Shown here: piece after piece, positions 14,040-25,800 of the stretch
How positions within the stretch are numbered: position 1 is the first letter of the stretch
Layout: every line of letters begins with the position of its first letter
Origin: Caprella mutica
Lineage: Eukaryota > Arthropoda > Malacostraca > Amphipoda > Caprellidae
Assembly (NCBI GenBank): GCA_947561585.1
Contig: CANNZV010001184.1
Location: 111,044-175,043, forward strand
Reading direction: 5' to 3'
DNA length: 64,000 bases
Notes under the pieces: model-generated
Told to the model about the DNA's origin: nothing
Databases searched by the model: none
What the model saw: only the letters and a program-made list of their open reading frames with translations
Position numbers and translations under genes: made by a program

Positions 14040-16700
14040 ATGAAGCAAACATCAAATGAAGTAAACATAAAATGAAGTAAACATCAAATGAAGTAAACCT
14101 CAAATGAAGTAAAAAACAAATGAGGTAAACAGCAAATGAAGTCAACATCAAATGAAGTAAACATCAAATGAAGTAAACATCAAAAGAAGTAAACATCAAA
14201 TGAAGTAAACAACAAGTGAAGTAAACAACAAATGAAGTAAACAATAAATGAGGTAAACCACAAATGAAGTCAACATCAAATGGAATAAATATCAAATGAA
14301 TTAAACAACAAATAAAGTAAACATCAAATGAAGTTAACATCAAATGAAGTAAACCACAAATGAAGTCAACATCAAATGAAATAAATATCAAATGAAGTAA
14401 ACAACAAATGAAGTCAACATCAAATGAAATAAATATCAAATGAAGTAAACATCAAATGAAGTAAACATCAAATGAAGTAAACATCAAATGAAGTAAACAT
14501 CAAATGAAGTAATTGCAACAAATGAAGTCAACATCAAATAAAGTCAACATTAGATGAAGTAAACATCAAATAAAGTAAAAATCAAATGAACTAAACATCA
14601 AATAAAGTAAACATCAAATGAAGTAAACATCAAATGAAGTAAACATCAAATGAAGTAAACATCGGATGAAGTAAGCAACAAATGAAGTGAACAACAAATG
14701 TCAACATCAAATAAAGTCAATATCAAACGAAGTAAACATCAAATGAAGTAAATAACAAATGAAGTCAACATCAAATGAAGTCAACATCAAATGAAGTCAA
14801 CATCAAATGAAGTAACATCAAATGAAGTAAGCATTAGATGGAGTAAACATCAAGTGAAGTAGAAAAAAATGAAGTCAACATCAAATGAAGTCAACATCAA
14901 ATGAAGTAACATCAAATGAAGTAAGCATTAGATGAAGTAAACATCAAATGAAGTAAACATCAAATGAAGTCAACATCAAATGAAGTCAACATCAAATGAA
15001 GTAAACAACAAATGAAGTTAACATCAAATGAAGTAAACAATAAATGAAGTTAAAATCAAATGAAGTCAATATCAGATGAAGTCGACATCAAATGATGTCA
15101 ACATAAAATGAAGTAAATATCAAATGAAGTCAACATCAAATGAAGTAAACATCAAATGAAGTCAACATCAAGTGAAGTAAACATCAAATGAAGTAAACAT
15201 CGAATGAAGAAAACATCAAATGAAGTAAACAACAAATGAAGTAAACATTAAATGAAGTAAACATCAAATGAAGTGAAAAAAAATGAAGTAAACAACAAAT
15301 GAAGTCAACATCAAATGAAGTAAACATCAAATGAAGTCAACATCAAATTAAGAAAACAACAAATGAAGTAAACATAAACTAAAGTAAACATCAAATGAAG
15401 TAAACATCAAATGAAGTAAACATCAAATGAAGTAAACATCAAATGAAGTAAACATCAAATAAAGTAAACATCAAATGAAGTAAACATCAAATGAAGTAAA
15501 CATCAAATGAAGTAAACATCAAATGAAGTAAACATCAAATGAAGTAAACATCAAATGAAGTAAACATCAAATGAAGTAAACATCAAATGAAGTAAACATC
15601 AAATGAAGAAAGCAACAAATGAAGTAAACACACAAATGAAGTAAACATCAAATGAAGTAAACATCAAATGAAGTAAACATCAATTAATGAAGTAAATATC
15701 AAATGAAATAAACATCAAATGAAGTAAGCAACAAATGAAATGAACACATAAATGAAGTCAACATCAAATGAAAAACATCAAATTGAGTAAACATCATATG
15801 AAGTAAACATCAAATGAAGTAAACATCAAATGAAGAAAACAACGAATGAAGTAAACAACAAATGAAATCAACATCAAATGAAGTCAACATCGAATGAAGT
15901 AAACAACAATTGAAGTCAACATGAAATGAAGTCAACATCAAATGAAGTAAACATCGAATGAAATAAACAACAAATGAAGTCATCATAAAATGAAGTCAAC
16001 ATCAAATGAAGTAAACATCAAATGAAGTAAACAACAGATGAAGTAAACATCAAATGAAGTAAACAACAAATGAAGTAAACAACAAATGAAGTCAACATCA
16101 AATGAAATAAATATCAAATGAAGTAAACATCAAATGAAGTAAACATCAAATGAAGTAAACATCAAATGAAGTAAACATCAAATGAAGTAATTGCAACAAA
16201 TGAAGTCAACATCAAATAAAGTCAACATTAGATGAAGTAAACATCAAATAAAGTAAAAATCAAATGAACTAAACATCAAATAAAGTAAACATCAAATGAA
16301 GTAAACATCAAATGAAGTAAACATCAAATGAAGTAAACATCGGATGAAGTAAGCAACAAATGAAGTGAACAACAAATGTCAACATCAAATAAAGTCAATA
16401 TCAAATGAAGTAAACATCAAATGAAGTAAATAACAAATGAAGTCAACATCAAATGAAGTCAACATCAAATGAAGTCAACATCAAATGAAGTAACATCAAA
16501 TGAAGTAAGCATTAGATGGAGTAAACATCAAGTGAAGTAAAAAAAAATGAAGTCAACATCAAATGAAGTCAACATCAAATGAAGTAACATCAAATGAAGT
16601 AAGCATTAGATGAAGTAAACATCAAATGAAGTAAACATCGAATGAAGTCAACATCAAATGAAGTCAACATCAAATGAAGTCAACATCAAATGAAGTAAAC
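14040..16700 (+). repeat. Left-arm module matching the right-arm 34-36.7 kb block
   Basis: Two successive landmarks (14511 and 16189) are 1,678 bp apart. Right-arm pairs are spaced 1,698 (34493/36191), 1,713 (39678/41391) and 1,680 (60725/62405). The intervening order of variants is shared, including the gatggagtaaacatcaagtg unit followed by a poly-A unit and the aaatgaacacataaatg unit. It links the two arms as parts of one higher-order family. Edges are approximate. Confidence 0.6.
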
Positions 16701-19700
16701 ATCAAATGAAGTCAACATCAAATGAAGTAACATCAAATGAAGTAAGCATTAGATGAAGTAAACATCAAATGAAGTAAACATCGAATGAAGTCAACATCAA
16801 ATGAAGTCAACATCAAATGAAGTCAACATCAAATGAAGTAAACAACAAATGAAGTTAACATCAAATGAAGTAAACAATAAATGAAGTTAAAATCAAATTA
16901 AGTCAATATCAGATGAAGTCGACATCAAATGAAGTCAACATAAAATGAAGTAAATATCAAATGAAGTCAACATCAGATGAAGTCAACATCAAATGAAGTC
17001 AACATCAAGTGATGTAAACAACAAATGAAGTAAACATAAACTAAAGTAAACATAAACTAAAGTAAACATCAAATGAAGTAAACATCAAATGAAGTAAACA
17101 TCAAATGAAGTAAACATCAAATGAATTAAACATCAAATGAAGTAAACATCAAATGAAGTAAACATCAAATGAAGTAAACATCAAATGAAGTAAACATCAA
17201 ATGAAGAAAGCAACAAATGAAGTAAACACACAAATGAAGTAAACATCAAATGAAGTAAACATCAAATGAAGTAAACATCAATTAATGAAGTAAATATCAA
17301 ATGAAATAAACATCAAATGAAGTAAGCAACAAATGAAATGAACACATAAATGAAGTAAACGTCAAATGAAGTAAACAACAAATGAAGTAAACAACAAATG
17401 AAGTAAACAACAAATGAAGTCAACATCAAATGATATAAACATCAAATGGAGTGAACATCATATGAAGTAAACATCAAATGAAGTAAACATCAAATGAAGA
17501 AAACAACGAATGAAGTAAACAACAAATGAAATCAACATCAAATGAAGTCAACATCGAATGAAGTAAACAACAATTGAAGTCAACATGAAATGAAGTCAAC
17601 ATCAAATGAAGTAAACATCGAATGAAATAAACAACAAATGAAGTCATCATAAAATGAAGTCAACATCAAATGAAGTAAACATCAAATGAAATAAACAACA
17701 GATTAAGTAAACATCAAATGAAGTAAACAACAAATGAAGTAAACATCAAATGAAGTCAACATTAAATGAAGTCAACATCAAATGAAGTCAACATTAAATG
17801 AAGTCAATATCAAATGAAGTAAACAACAAATTTAGTAAACATCAAATTAAGTAAACATCAAATGATGTAAATATCAAATGAAGTCAACATCAAATTAAGT
17901 AAGCAACAAATGAAGTCAACATCAAATGAAGTCAACATCAAATGAAGTCAACATCAAATGAAGCAAACAACAGATGAAGTTAACATCAAATGAAGTAAAC
18001 ATCAAATGAAGTAAACATCAAATGAAGAAAACATCAAATGAAATCAACATCAAATGAAGTAAACAACCAATGAAGTCAACATCAAATGAAGTAAACATCA
18101 AATTAAGTAAACATCAAATAAAGTAAATATAATATGAAGCAAACATCAAATGAAGTAAACATAAAATGAAGTAAACATCAAATGAAGTGAATAAAAAATG
18201 AAGTAAACAACAAATGAATTCAACATCAAATGAAGTAAACATCAAATGAAGTCAACATCAAATGAAGAAAACAACAAATGAAGAAAACATAAAATAAAGT
18301 AAACATCAAATGAAGTAAACATCAAATGAAGTAAACATCAAATGAAGTAAACATCAAATGAAGTCAACATCAAATGAAGTAAACATCAAATTAAGTAAAC
18401 ATCAAATGAAGTAAATATCAAATGAAGGAAACATCAAATGAAGTAAACATCAAATGAAGTAAACAACAAATGAGGTAAACTGCAAATGAAGTCAACATCA
18501 AATGAAGTTATCATCAATTGAAGTAAACATCAAATGAAGTAAACATCAATAGAAGTGAACATCAAATGAAGTAAAGAACAAGTGAAGTAAACAACAAATG
18601 AAGTAAACAACAAATGAGGTAAACCACAAATGAAGTCAACATCAAATGGAATAAATATCAAATGAAGTAAACAACAAATAAAGTAAACATCAAATGAAGT
18701 TAACATCAAATGAAGTAAACCAAAAATGAAGTCAACATCAAATGAAATAAATATCAAATGAAGTAAACAACAAATGAAGTAAACATCAAATGAAGTAAAC
18801 ATCAGATGAAGTCAACATCAAATGAAGTCAACATCAAATGAAGTCAACATCAAATGAAGTCAACATCAAATGAAGTAATTGCAACAAATGAAGTCAACAT
18901 CAAATAAAGTCAACATCAAATGAAGTCAACATTAAATAAAGTAAACATCAAATGAACTAAACATCAAATAAAGTAAACAACAAATGAAGTAAACAACAAA
19001 TGAAGTAAACATCAAATGAAGTAAACATCAAATGAAGTAAACATCAAATGAAGTAAACATCAAATGAAGTAAACATCGGATGAAGTAAGCAACAAATGAA
19101 GTGAACAACAAATGTCGACATCAAATAAAGTCAATATCTAATTAAGTAAACATCAAATGAAGTAAATAACAAATGAAGTCAACATCAAATGAAGTCAACA
19201 TCAAATGAAGTAACATCAAATGAAGTAAGCATTAGATGAAGTAAACATCATATGAAGTAAACATCAAATGAAATAAACATCAAATGAAGTCAACATCAAA
19301 TGAAGTCAACATCAAATGAAGTAAACAACAATTGAAGTTAACATCAAATGAAGTAAACAATAAATGAAGTTAAAATCAAATGAAGTCAATATCAGATGAT
19401 GTCGACATCAAATGAAGTCAACATAAAATGAAGTAAATATCAAATGAAGTCAACATCAAATGAAGTAAACATCAAATGAAGTAAACATCAAATGAAGTCA
19501 ACATCAAGTGAAGTAAACATCAAATGAAGTAAACATCAAATGAAGAAAACATCAAATGAAGTAAACAACAAATGAAAAAAACATTAAATGAAGTAAACAT
19601 CAAATGAAGTGAATAAAAAATGAAGTAAACAACAAATGAATTCAACATCAAATGAATTAAACATCAAATGAAGTCAACATCAAATGAAGAAAACAACATA

Positions 19701-21614
19701 TGAAGTAAACATAAAATAAAGTAAACATCAAATGAAGTAAACATCAAATGAAGTAAACATCAAATGAAGTAAACATCAAATGAAGTAAACATCAAATGAT
19801 GTAAACATCAAATGAAGTAAACATCAATTGAAGTAAACAACAAATGAAGTAAACACACAAATGAAGTAAACATCAAATGAAGTAAACATCAAATGAAGTA
19901 AACATCAATTAATGAAGTAAATATCAAATGAAATAAACATCAAATGAAGTAAGCAACAAATGAAGTAAACACACAAATGAAGTAAACGTCAAATGAAGTA
20001 AACAACAAATGTAGTAAACAACAAATGAAGTCAACATAAAATGAAATAAACATCAAATGGAGTAAACATCATATGAAGTAAACATCAAATGAAGTAAACA
20101 TCAAATGAAGTAAACAACAAATTAAGTAAACAACAAATGAAATCAACATCAAATGAAGTCAATATCAAATGAAGTAAACATCGAATGGAGTAAACAACAA
20201 ATGATGTCAACATCAAATGAAGTAAAAATCGAATGAAGTAAAAATCGAATGAAGTAAACAACAAATGAAGTCAACATCAAATGAAGTAAACATCAAATGA
20301 AGTAAACATCAAATGAAGTAAACAACAGATGAAGTAAACATCAAATGAAGTAAACATCAAATGAAGTCAACATCAAATGAAGTAAACATCAAATGAAGTA
20401 AACATCAAATGAAGTAAACATCAAATGAAGTAAATATCAAATGAAGTAAATATCAAATGAAGTAAATATCAAATGAAGTAAACATCAAATGAAGTTAACA
20501 TCAAATTAAGTAAACATCAAATGAAGTAAACAACAAATGAAGTAAACATCAAATGACGTAAACATCAAATGAAGTAAACATCAAATGAAGTAAACAACAA
20601 ATGAAGTAAACAGCAAATGAAGTCAACATCAAATGAAGTAAACATCAAATGAAGAAAACATCAAATGAAGTAAACATCAAATGAAGTAAACAAAGAATGA
20701 AGTGAACAACAAATGAAGTGAACAACAAATGAAGTGAACAACAAATGAAGTAAACAACAGATGAAGTAAACATCAAATGAAGTAAACATCGAATGAAGTT
20801 AACATCAAATGAAGTGAACAACAAATGAAGTCAACATCAAATGAAATAAATATCAAATGAAGTAAACAACAAATGAAGTCAACATCAAATGAAATAAATA
20901 TCAAATGAAGTAAACAACAAATGAAGTAAACATCAAATGAAGTAAACATCAAATGAAGTAATTGCAACAAATGAAGTCAACATCAAATAAAGTCAACATT
21001 AGATGAAGTAAACATCAAATAAAGTAAACATCAAATGAACTAAACATCAAATAAAGTAAACAACAAATGAAGTAAACAACAAATGAAATCAACATCAAAT
21101 GAAGTAAACATCAAATGAAGTAAACATCAAATGAAATAAACATCAAATGAAGTAAACATCAAATGAAGTAAACATCAAATGAAGTAAACATCAAATGAAG
21201 TAAACATCGGATGAAGTAAGCAACAAATGAAGTGAACAACAAATGTCAACATCAAATAAAGTCAATATCAAATGAAGTAAACATCAAATGGAGTAAATAA
21301 CAAATGAAGTCAACATCAAATGAAGTCAACATCAAATGAAGTAACATCAAATGAAGTAAGCATTAGATGAAGTAAACATCAAATGAAGTAAACAACAAAT
21401 GAAGTCAACATCAAATGAAGTCAACATCAAATGGAGTAACATCAAATGAACAAAGCATTAGATGAAGTAAACATCAAATGAAGTAAACATCAAATGAAGT
21501 AAACATCAAATGAAGTCAACATCAAATGAAGTCAACATCAAATGAAGTAAACAACAAATGAAGTTAACATCAAATTAAGTAAACAATAAATGAAGTTAAA
21601 ATCAAATGAAGTCA
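16700..21614 (+). repeat. More diverged satellite next to the insertion
   Basis: Continuous 16-bp satellite with landmarks at 18877 and 20960. It carries many private changes not seen in other copies: gaatgaagtgaacaac-type units repeated three times around 20690-20750, gtaaatatc repeated three times near 20430-20475, and gtaaaaatcgaatg near 20220-20240. By eye no other block in the window is collinear and near-identical to it, unlike the right arm. No gene is present. Confidence 0.6.
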
Positions 21615-21619
21615 ATATC
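21615..21619. repeat. Target-site duplication, left copy (atatc)
   Basis: The five bases atatc directly outside the 3' LTR match 29930-29934 exactly. Uninterrupted modules, for example near 15065 and 16903, read gtcaatatcagatg with one atatc, so this is a genuine duplication made on insertion. Five bp fits BEL/Pao integrases. Confidence 0.95.
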
Positions 21620-22660
21620 TTTAGAGAAAAAGATCAGCTTTGCTTTCAAGAAACTATTCGCTTGTCAGGAGTCACCATGAACTAAAATAAAAGACTACCA
21701 ACAAACAATCTAAACCTCTAAATGGCAAGGATATAAATATCATTTAGAAAGATAGAATATATTTATTAGAATGCTACATAATTGTGGTAGCATGTTATTG
21801 TTAAAGTAATTCCCCCAAATGAAGCAGGTCTCTCAGCGTTACTGCTCTATCCCCGTGATGACTGAGATACCTGAAATTTAAGAAAGGAATTCAAATATCC
21901 AGTCATTTAATAATTTATATACCGCACAGGATTTACAATCCTAGCCTTTTAAATATTGGCTTTAACTTTTAAATAATAAAAAAAATAATGTACAATCATA
22001 ATTCCCTTATAATAACCGAGAATCCAATTCTATTATATACTAATTTTAATCAGATTTTAATTATGTTTAATGAGATTAATTTAGAGGGTTAAAGAGTTCT
22101 TAATATCTTTATGGATGAAGAAAAGTAAAGAAAATGAATCCTTAACACTTACATCGTTTGATATTGTAGGTCCTGCACGGAAAACACTTCCATAGCGCTA
22201 TCTCAGTAGTTGGTCAGTTTTAGGGTTTCACCAGTGGCCAGTTCATCTCTCCTCGGGCATGACATCCCTCTCACTCCATGTTCAAAATATGGGTCTCCAT
22301 TAAAGGTCTCATATTGCAATCGTTAGTTAAAGTACCGCATTCAAATATAGTGGATTAAACCCTAGCTAGGTAAGCACTTAGATGAGCTGAAGATAGGAAT
22401 GACATATGGAGACTGATAGCTGTTTAAATGTTCACCGTAGGAGGAGGAGATGATAACTGACTTTTTAGCCCCAAACATTCCACAATCACAGGTGCGAAAT
22501 AAGATGTTGCCAGATTTCTGCAGGTAAAACAGGGGAAAACAGAGGACGGCGAATCCACTCATTGCTCGATAACTCATTGTAATGGTCAAGGATTCATATG
22601 AATTAATATTGAAATCAAGCAAGAATGGATTCGCGGTCAGTTAAGGAATTATAATATACA
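21620..22660 (-). repeat. 3' LTR of the BEL/Pao element
   Basis: Downstream LTR, 99.8% identical to 28889-29929. Its U3 start (22660) abuts a G-rich polypurine tract and its outer end abuts the atatc duplication. The polyadenylation-type hexamer AATAAA on the minus strand lies at 21762-21767, where transcript 3' ends would be expected to form. Confidence 0.96.
21762..21767 (-). terminator. Polyadenylation hexamer in the 3' LTR
   Basis: AATAAA on the minus strand inside the 3' LTR, about 150 bp downstream of the TATA-like box in element sense. This is the likely signal for the 3' end of the genomic RNA. The same hexamer at 29031-29036 in the 5' LTR would have to be bypassed. Confidence 0.5.
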
Positions 22661-22670
22661 CTCCCCCCAA
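22661..22670 (-). promoter_or_regulatory. Polypurine tract
   Basis: TTGGGGGGAG in element sense, ending exactly at the first base of the 3' LTR. Six consecutive G next to the LTR is the expected plus-strand priming site. It confirms the LTR boundary and the minus orientation. Confidence 0.88.
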
Positions 22671-22674
22671 CAAA

Positions 22675-22716
22675 AACAAATGTTCGACGTAAGAAAAATG
22701 AAATCGAACATTTGTT
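22675..22716 (-). other. Perfect 13-bp inverted repeat before the polypurine tract
   Basis: Arms 22675-22687 (aacaaatgttcga) and 22704-22716 (tcgaacatttgtt) are exact reverse complements separated by 16 bases. The structure lies between the gag-pol stop and the polypurine tract, four bases from the tract. It would form a stable hairpin in the element RNA. The role is unknown; it could act in RNA 3' processing, packaging or protection of the tract. Confidence 0.75.
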
Positions 22717-22837
22717 CATCCAAAAATTAAAAGAAATAAATAATCCCCCATTTTACAGAGGTTTAATGCATAATATTAAATAAATTCTGAAAAACATTAA
22801 ACAAGAACATATTTACAGTAGAACAATTATATACAAT
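22717..22837 (-). other. 3' untranslated stretch of the element
   Basis: 121 bp between the gag-pol TAA and the hairpin. It is AT-rich, has no open frame and leaves no room for an envelope gene. Nothing else is recognised. Confidence 0.7.
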
Positions 22838-25800
22838 TTATACGGCACCATCATCTTGGCACCGCTTGATCCTCTGACGACAGTTGATGGCAGCTTTTCG
22901 CTGGGATGGTTTTCTAGGTTTGGGCAAAGAATTAGCTTCTGTTCTGTATGAAGCTCCATTCATAGTGTTATCAGTCTCGTATTCACATTTCCGTAGAAGT
23001 GGAATCAGCGAAGAAACGTGTCTCTCTAGTTTCTCACGTGTAGCTCCCTTCAGCAGCTGCGCCGAGGTAACCTCTCCCATGTCGTTCACCAAGACGCTTT
23101 CGACAATAGCAAGTGGGTAGCTTGACTGTTTAAGGAATGGTTCTCGTATCAGAACCAAATCTCCACACTCTACGTTAGTGTATTTTACTGGTTCAAATCT
23201 TTTCTTCATATTGGAAGACTGATATGCTAATGTGGCGAGGAATTCTTCATGATAAAGCTTTTGAAGCTTTTCACGTGTCCTGCGCAAATTATTGTAGTCT
23301 TCCGCTAGATCAGGATTCGCGTCAAATGGTGACCAGTCTGGATCTCTTGAATCGCGCTGAAGTTCCGGAATTATATTAAGAGATACTAAGTTGTACCCTT
23401 TGACGAGCAACTCAGGTGTGATTGGCTCTGGTATAAAATCCAGATTTCTACTGTCACGAAGAGCCTCCTTGTAAGCTACTGGTCTTCTATTTACCAAGTG
23501 ACACGCTTGCGCTACGAAGAACTCGAACTGAAAATAGTCCAGAACCATGTGACCAACAGAGCTGCTTAGTATTCTCTTCACTAGCTTTACCATTATTTCA
23601 ATGAGTCCTCCAAGCTCTTTCTTTCCCTTAGGAAATTGTTCAAAGGTCATCTTTTTAATGGAATTTTCCATCAAGTACTCTACGGAGTCTTTGTCGCTTA
23701 AGAATTGAGAGACTATGTTAGCTCCTGCACGAAGCTGCGACCCCATATCAGATATGATGAGTTCAGGAATGCCGTACTCATAGACGTGAAGCTGCAAGGA
23801 TCTCAGGAAACATTGAACTGAAAGATCAAGAGAAATTTTAATATTGACAGCTCTACACCATAAGCAACTTATAATTAAAAGGTATACTTTTGTTTTGCTA
23901 CCATTTATATGGACATAATAAGGTCCACAATAGTCAATAAAGATATTCCTGAAGGGAATTACAGATGGGTCAGATCTAAAGCTCCTGTAAGAGTTTTGGT
24001 TAATCTTGAAAGGCTTATTGTTCTGTTTTCGACAAACTATACAATTCCTCAATACTATTTTCACAAATGAATATACCTGTGGAATCCAAATAGTCTTTCT
24101 TAACTCTGTTAGTACTGAGTACACACCTGAATGACCAATCTTAGTGTGTATATCAAAGACTATCTTTCGAGCTAGATCACTGTGCTTAGATAACAAGATA
24201 GGGAAGCCAAACTTATTACCTCTCCAGTTTTTAAATTTAGCTTTGACTCTCAAAATACCTTCCTGGTCCAAGAATACATTCAATTGGCTAATTATTGGAG
24301 GAGCATCTCTTAATAATTTCCTGTTGGAAAGAAGATAATTAAATACTTCAGGGAAATGACGCCACTGGTCTACGGCAATACATTTCCTGTGGGCCTCTTT
24401 ACGAAGCTCTGTTTCATTCCTAATATTTAAGGTTTGATAAGCTTCCCCATTCTTGGCTTTTAATCTTAACTTCAGTTGATTTATGAACTTGAGACACAGA
24501 TAATGAACATTGACCAACTTCCCGAAATTCGATATCCTATCAGAATCAACAATTTCATGTTCCATCTTATCAGTTGCAATCAACTCACTTGTAATATTGT
24601 AAACAACTTCACAGTGTACAGAATTAGGATTCGGCACAATTACCGTAGGGTGCTGATCATCATGCGAGTCTACAAAGTCTACATTCAAACCCGAATGAAA
24701 ATTTGTGTCTAATAACTGTTTGCTAGATACTACGCGAGTCATGAAGTCAGCCGGGTTATCAACGCCCGAGCAAAATCTAAATTCTATTTCATGAGATTTG
24801 CATTCGTCGCCGATTTTACGAAGTTTGTTTTTTACGAAAACAGATAGCTTGTTTGTTTTAGAATACTTAGAGTGAAAATTTTGAATCCAATTGAGACAAA
24901 CATGACTATCAGTAAACAACTTCAACTTAGTTATCTTAATAGGATTGACCGTTTTATTACTACTAAGTTCTTTGTACATGTCAATTGCAGTCTCCACATC
25001 CATAAGTATTGCAACCAATTCAAGACATGGAATAGATCTATTTTCCAAGTTCTTCCCAACTATCTTATTTTTAGCTGCAAGGAAATTCATTTTGCCAGAT
25101 TCATTATTCAACAGATAAAGCACCACACCACATAAATCTTTAGAACTATCCGTACATACAATCAATTGATAGGAGTCTGTTTCATTACCTACAAAACGTT
25201 CAATTTCAAATGGTTGGGCTTTATTGACTTGATTGCAAATATTTCGCCACTCATTCAACTCTTCAACTGACAATTTTTGATCCCATTTTAGGTCTTTTTT
25301 ACACTGTAATAAATGAAGAAACAACCTAGCGCGGTTCAAAACTGGACCGTTAATGTTGAAAACGTCGTAATTAGTGGCGTAAGTTGATAAAACTTTCCGT
25401 TTAGTGTCGCATTCCACATCCAAGTAACATTTATCCGCAAACAAATTGTCACTTTCTACATTCCAATTAAGTCCCAATAATTTAGTCACAACATCAGGGG
25501 ATTCATTACATTCTAGTTTAATTAACTCATTTACTTTCTTATCATTGGATACAAACTTCTGTAATGGAAATGAGTAAGACCCAAATATGTCTCTTATCTG
25601 TCTAAAGGCCCATAATAATTGGTCTGAATTAGGTGCTCCTACAGCCCCATTATCCATATACATTCTATGGTAAATAGAAGTTTTTAAGTCTCTTAAATCC
25701 TGTGGATCATTTTCCTCATCTACAATTAACATGATATACAGGGCAATCATTAACAAAGCTGGACTACATGGTAAACCAAAGGGAACCCGTGAACACTTAT

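Larger units (their letters stand above)
1..21619 (+). repeat. 16-bp satellite array, left arm
   Basis: Head-to-tail tandem array with consensus ATGAAGTAAACATCAA read on the plus strand. The period is 16 bp: in long pure runs such as 3480-3660 the string taaacatc recurs every 16 bases. The unit has 9 A, 3 T, 2 G and 2 C, so the plus strand is strongly A-rich. Common variants are gtcaacatc and gtaaacaac in place of gtaaacatc, plus gttaac, gtaaatatc, gtgaacatc, aaataaag and aaattaag. Some units are off-length: gtaacatc is short by one, aaatgtcaac lacks gaag, and atcaattaatg is longer. No inverted segment was seen. The variants are ordered into higher-order repeats listed separately. The array runs off the left window edge and ends exactly at the retrotransposon target duplication. 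No gene is supported anywhere in it. The family was not recognised from memory. Confidence 0.97.

Noticed and set aside
1..21619. CRISPR array, suggested by short regular repeats
   Set aside because: There are no unique spacers: repeats abut every 16 bp. An animal retrotransposon is present and no cas genes occur.
22362..22622. 86-codon minus-strand open frame in the 3' LTR, repeated at 29631-29891
   Set aside because: It lies wholly within the LTR U3, is present in both copies only because LTRs are duplicates, resembles no protein I recognise and has no start context or domain evidence.
24476..24712. Plus-strand frames of 64-87 codons inside 22884-27278
   Set aside because: They lie antisense to the continuous Gag-Pol frame, are short and carry no recognisable motif.
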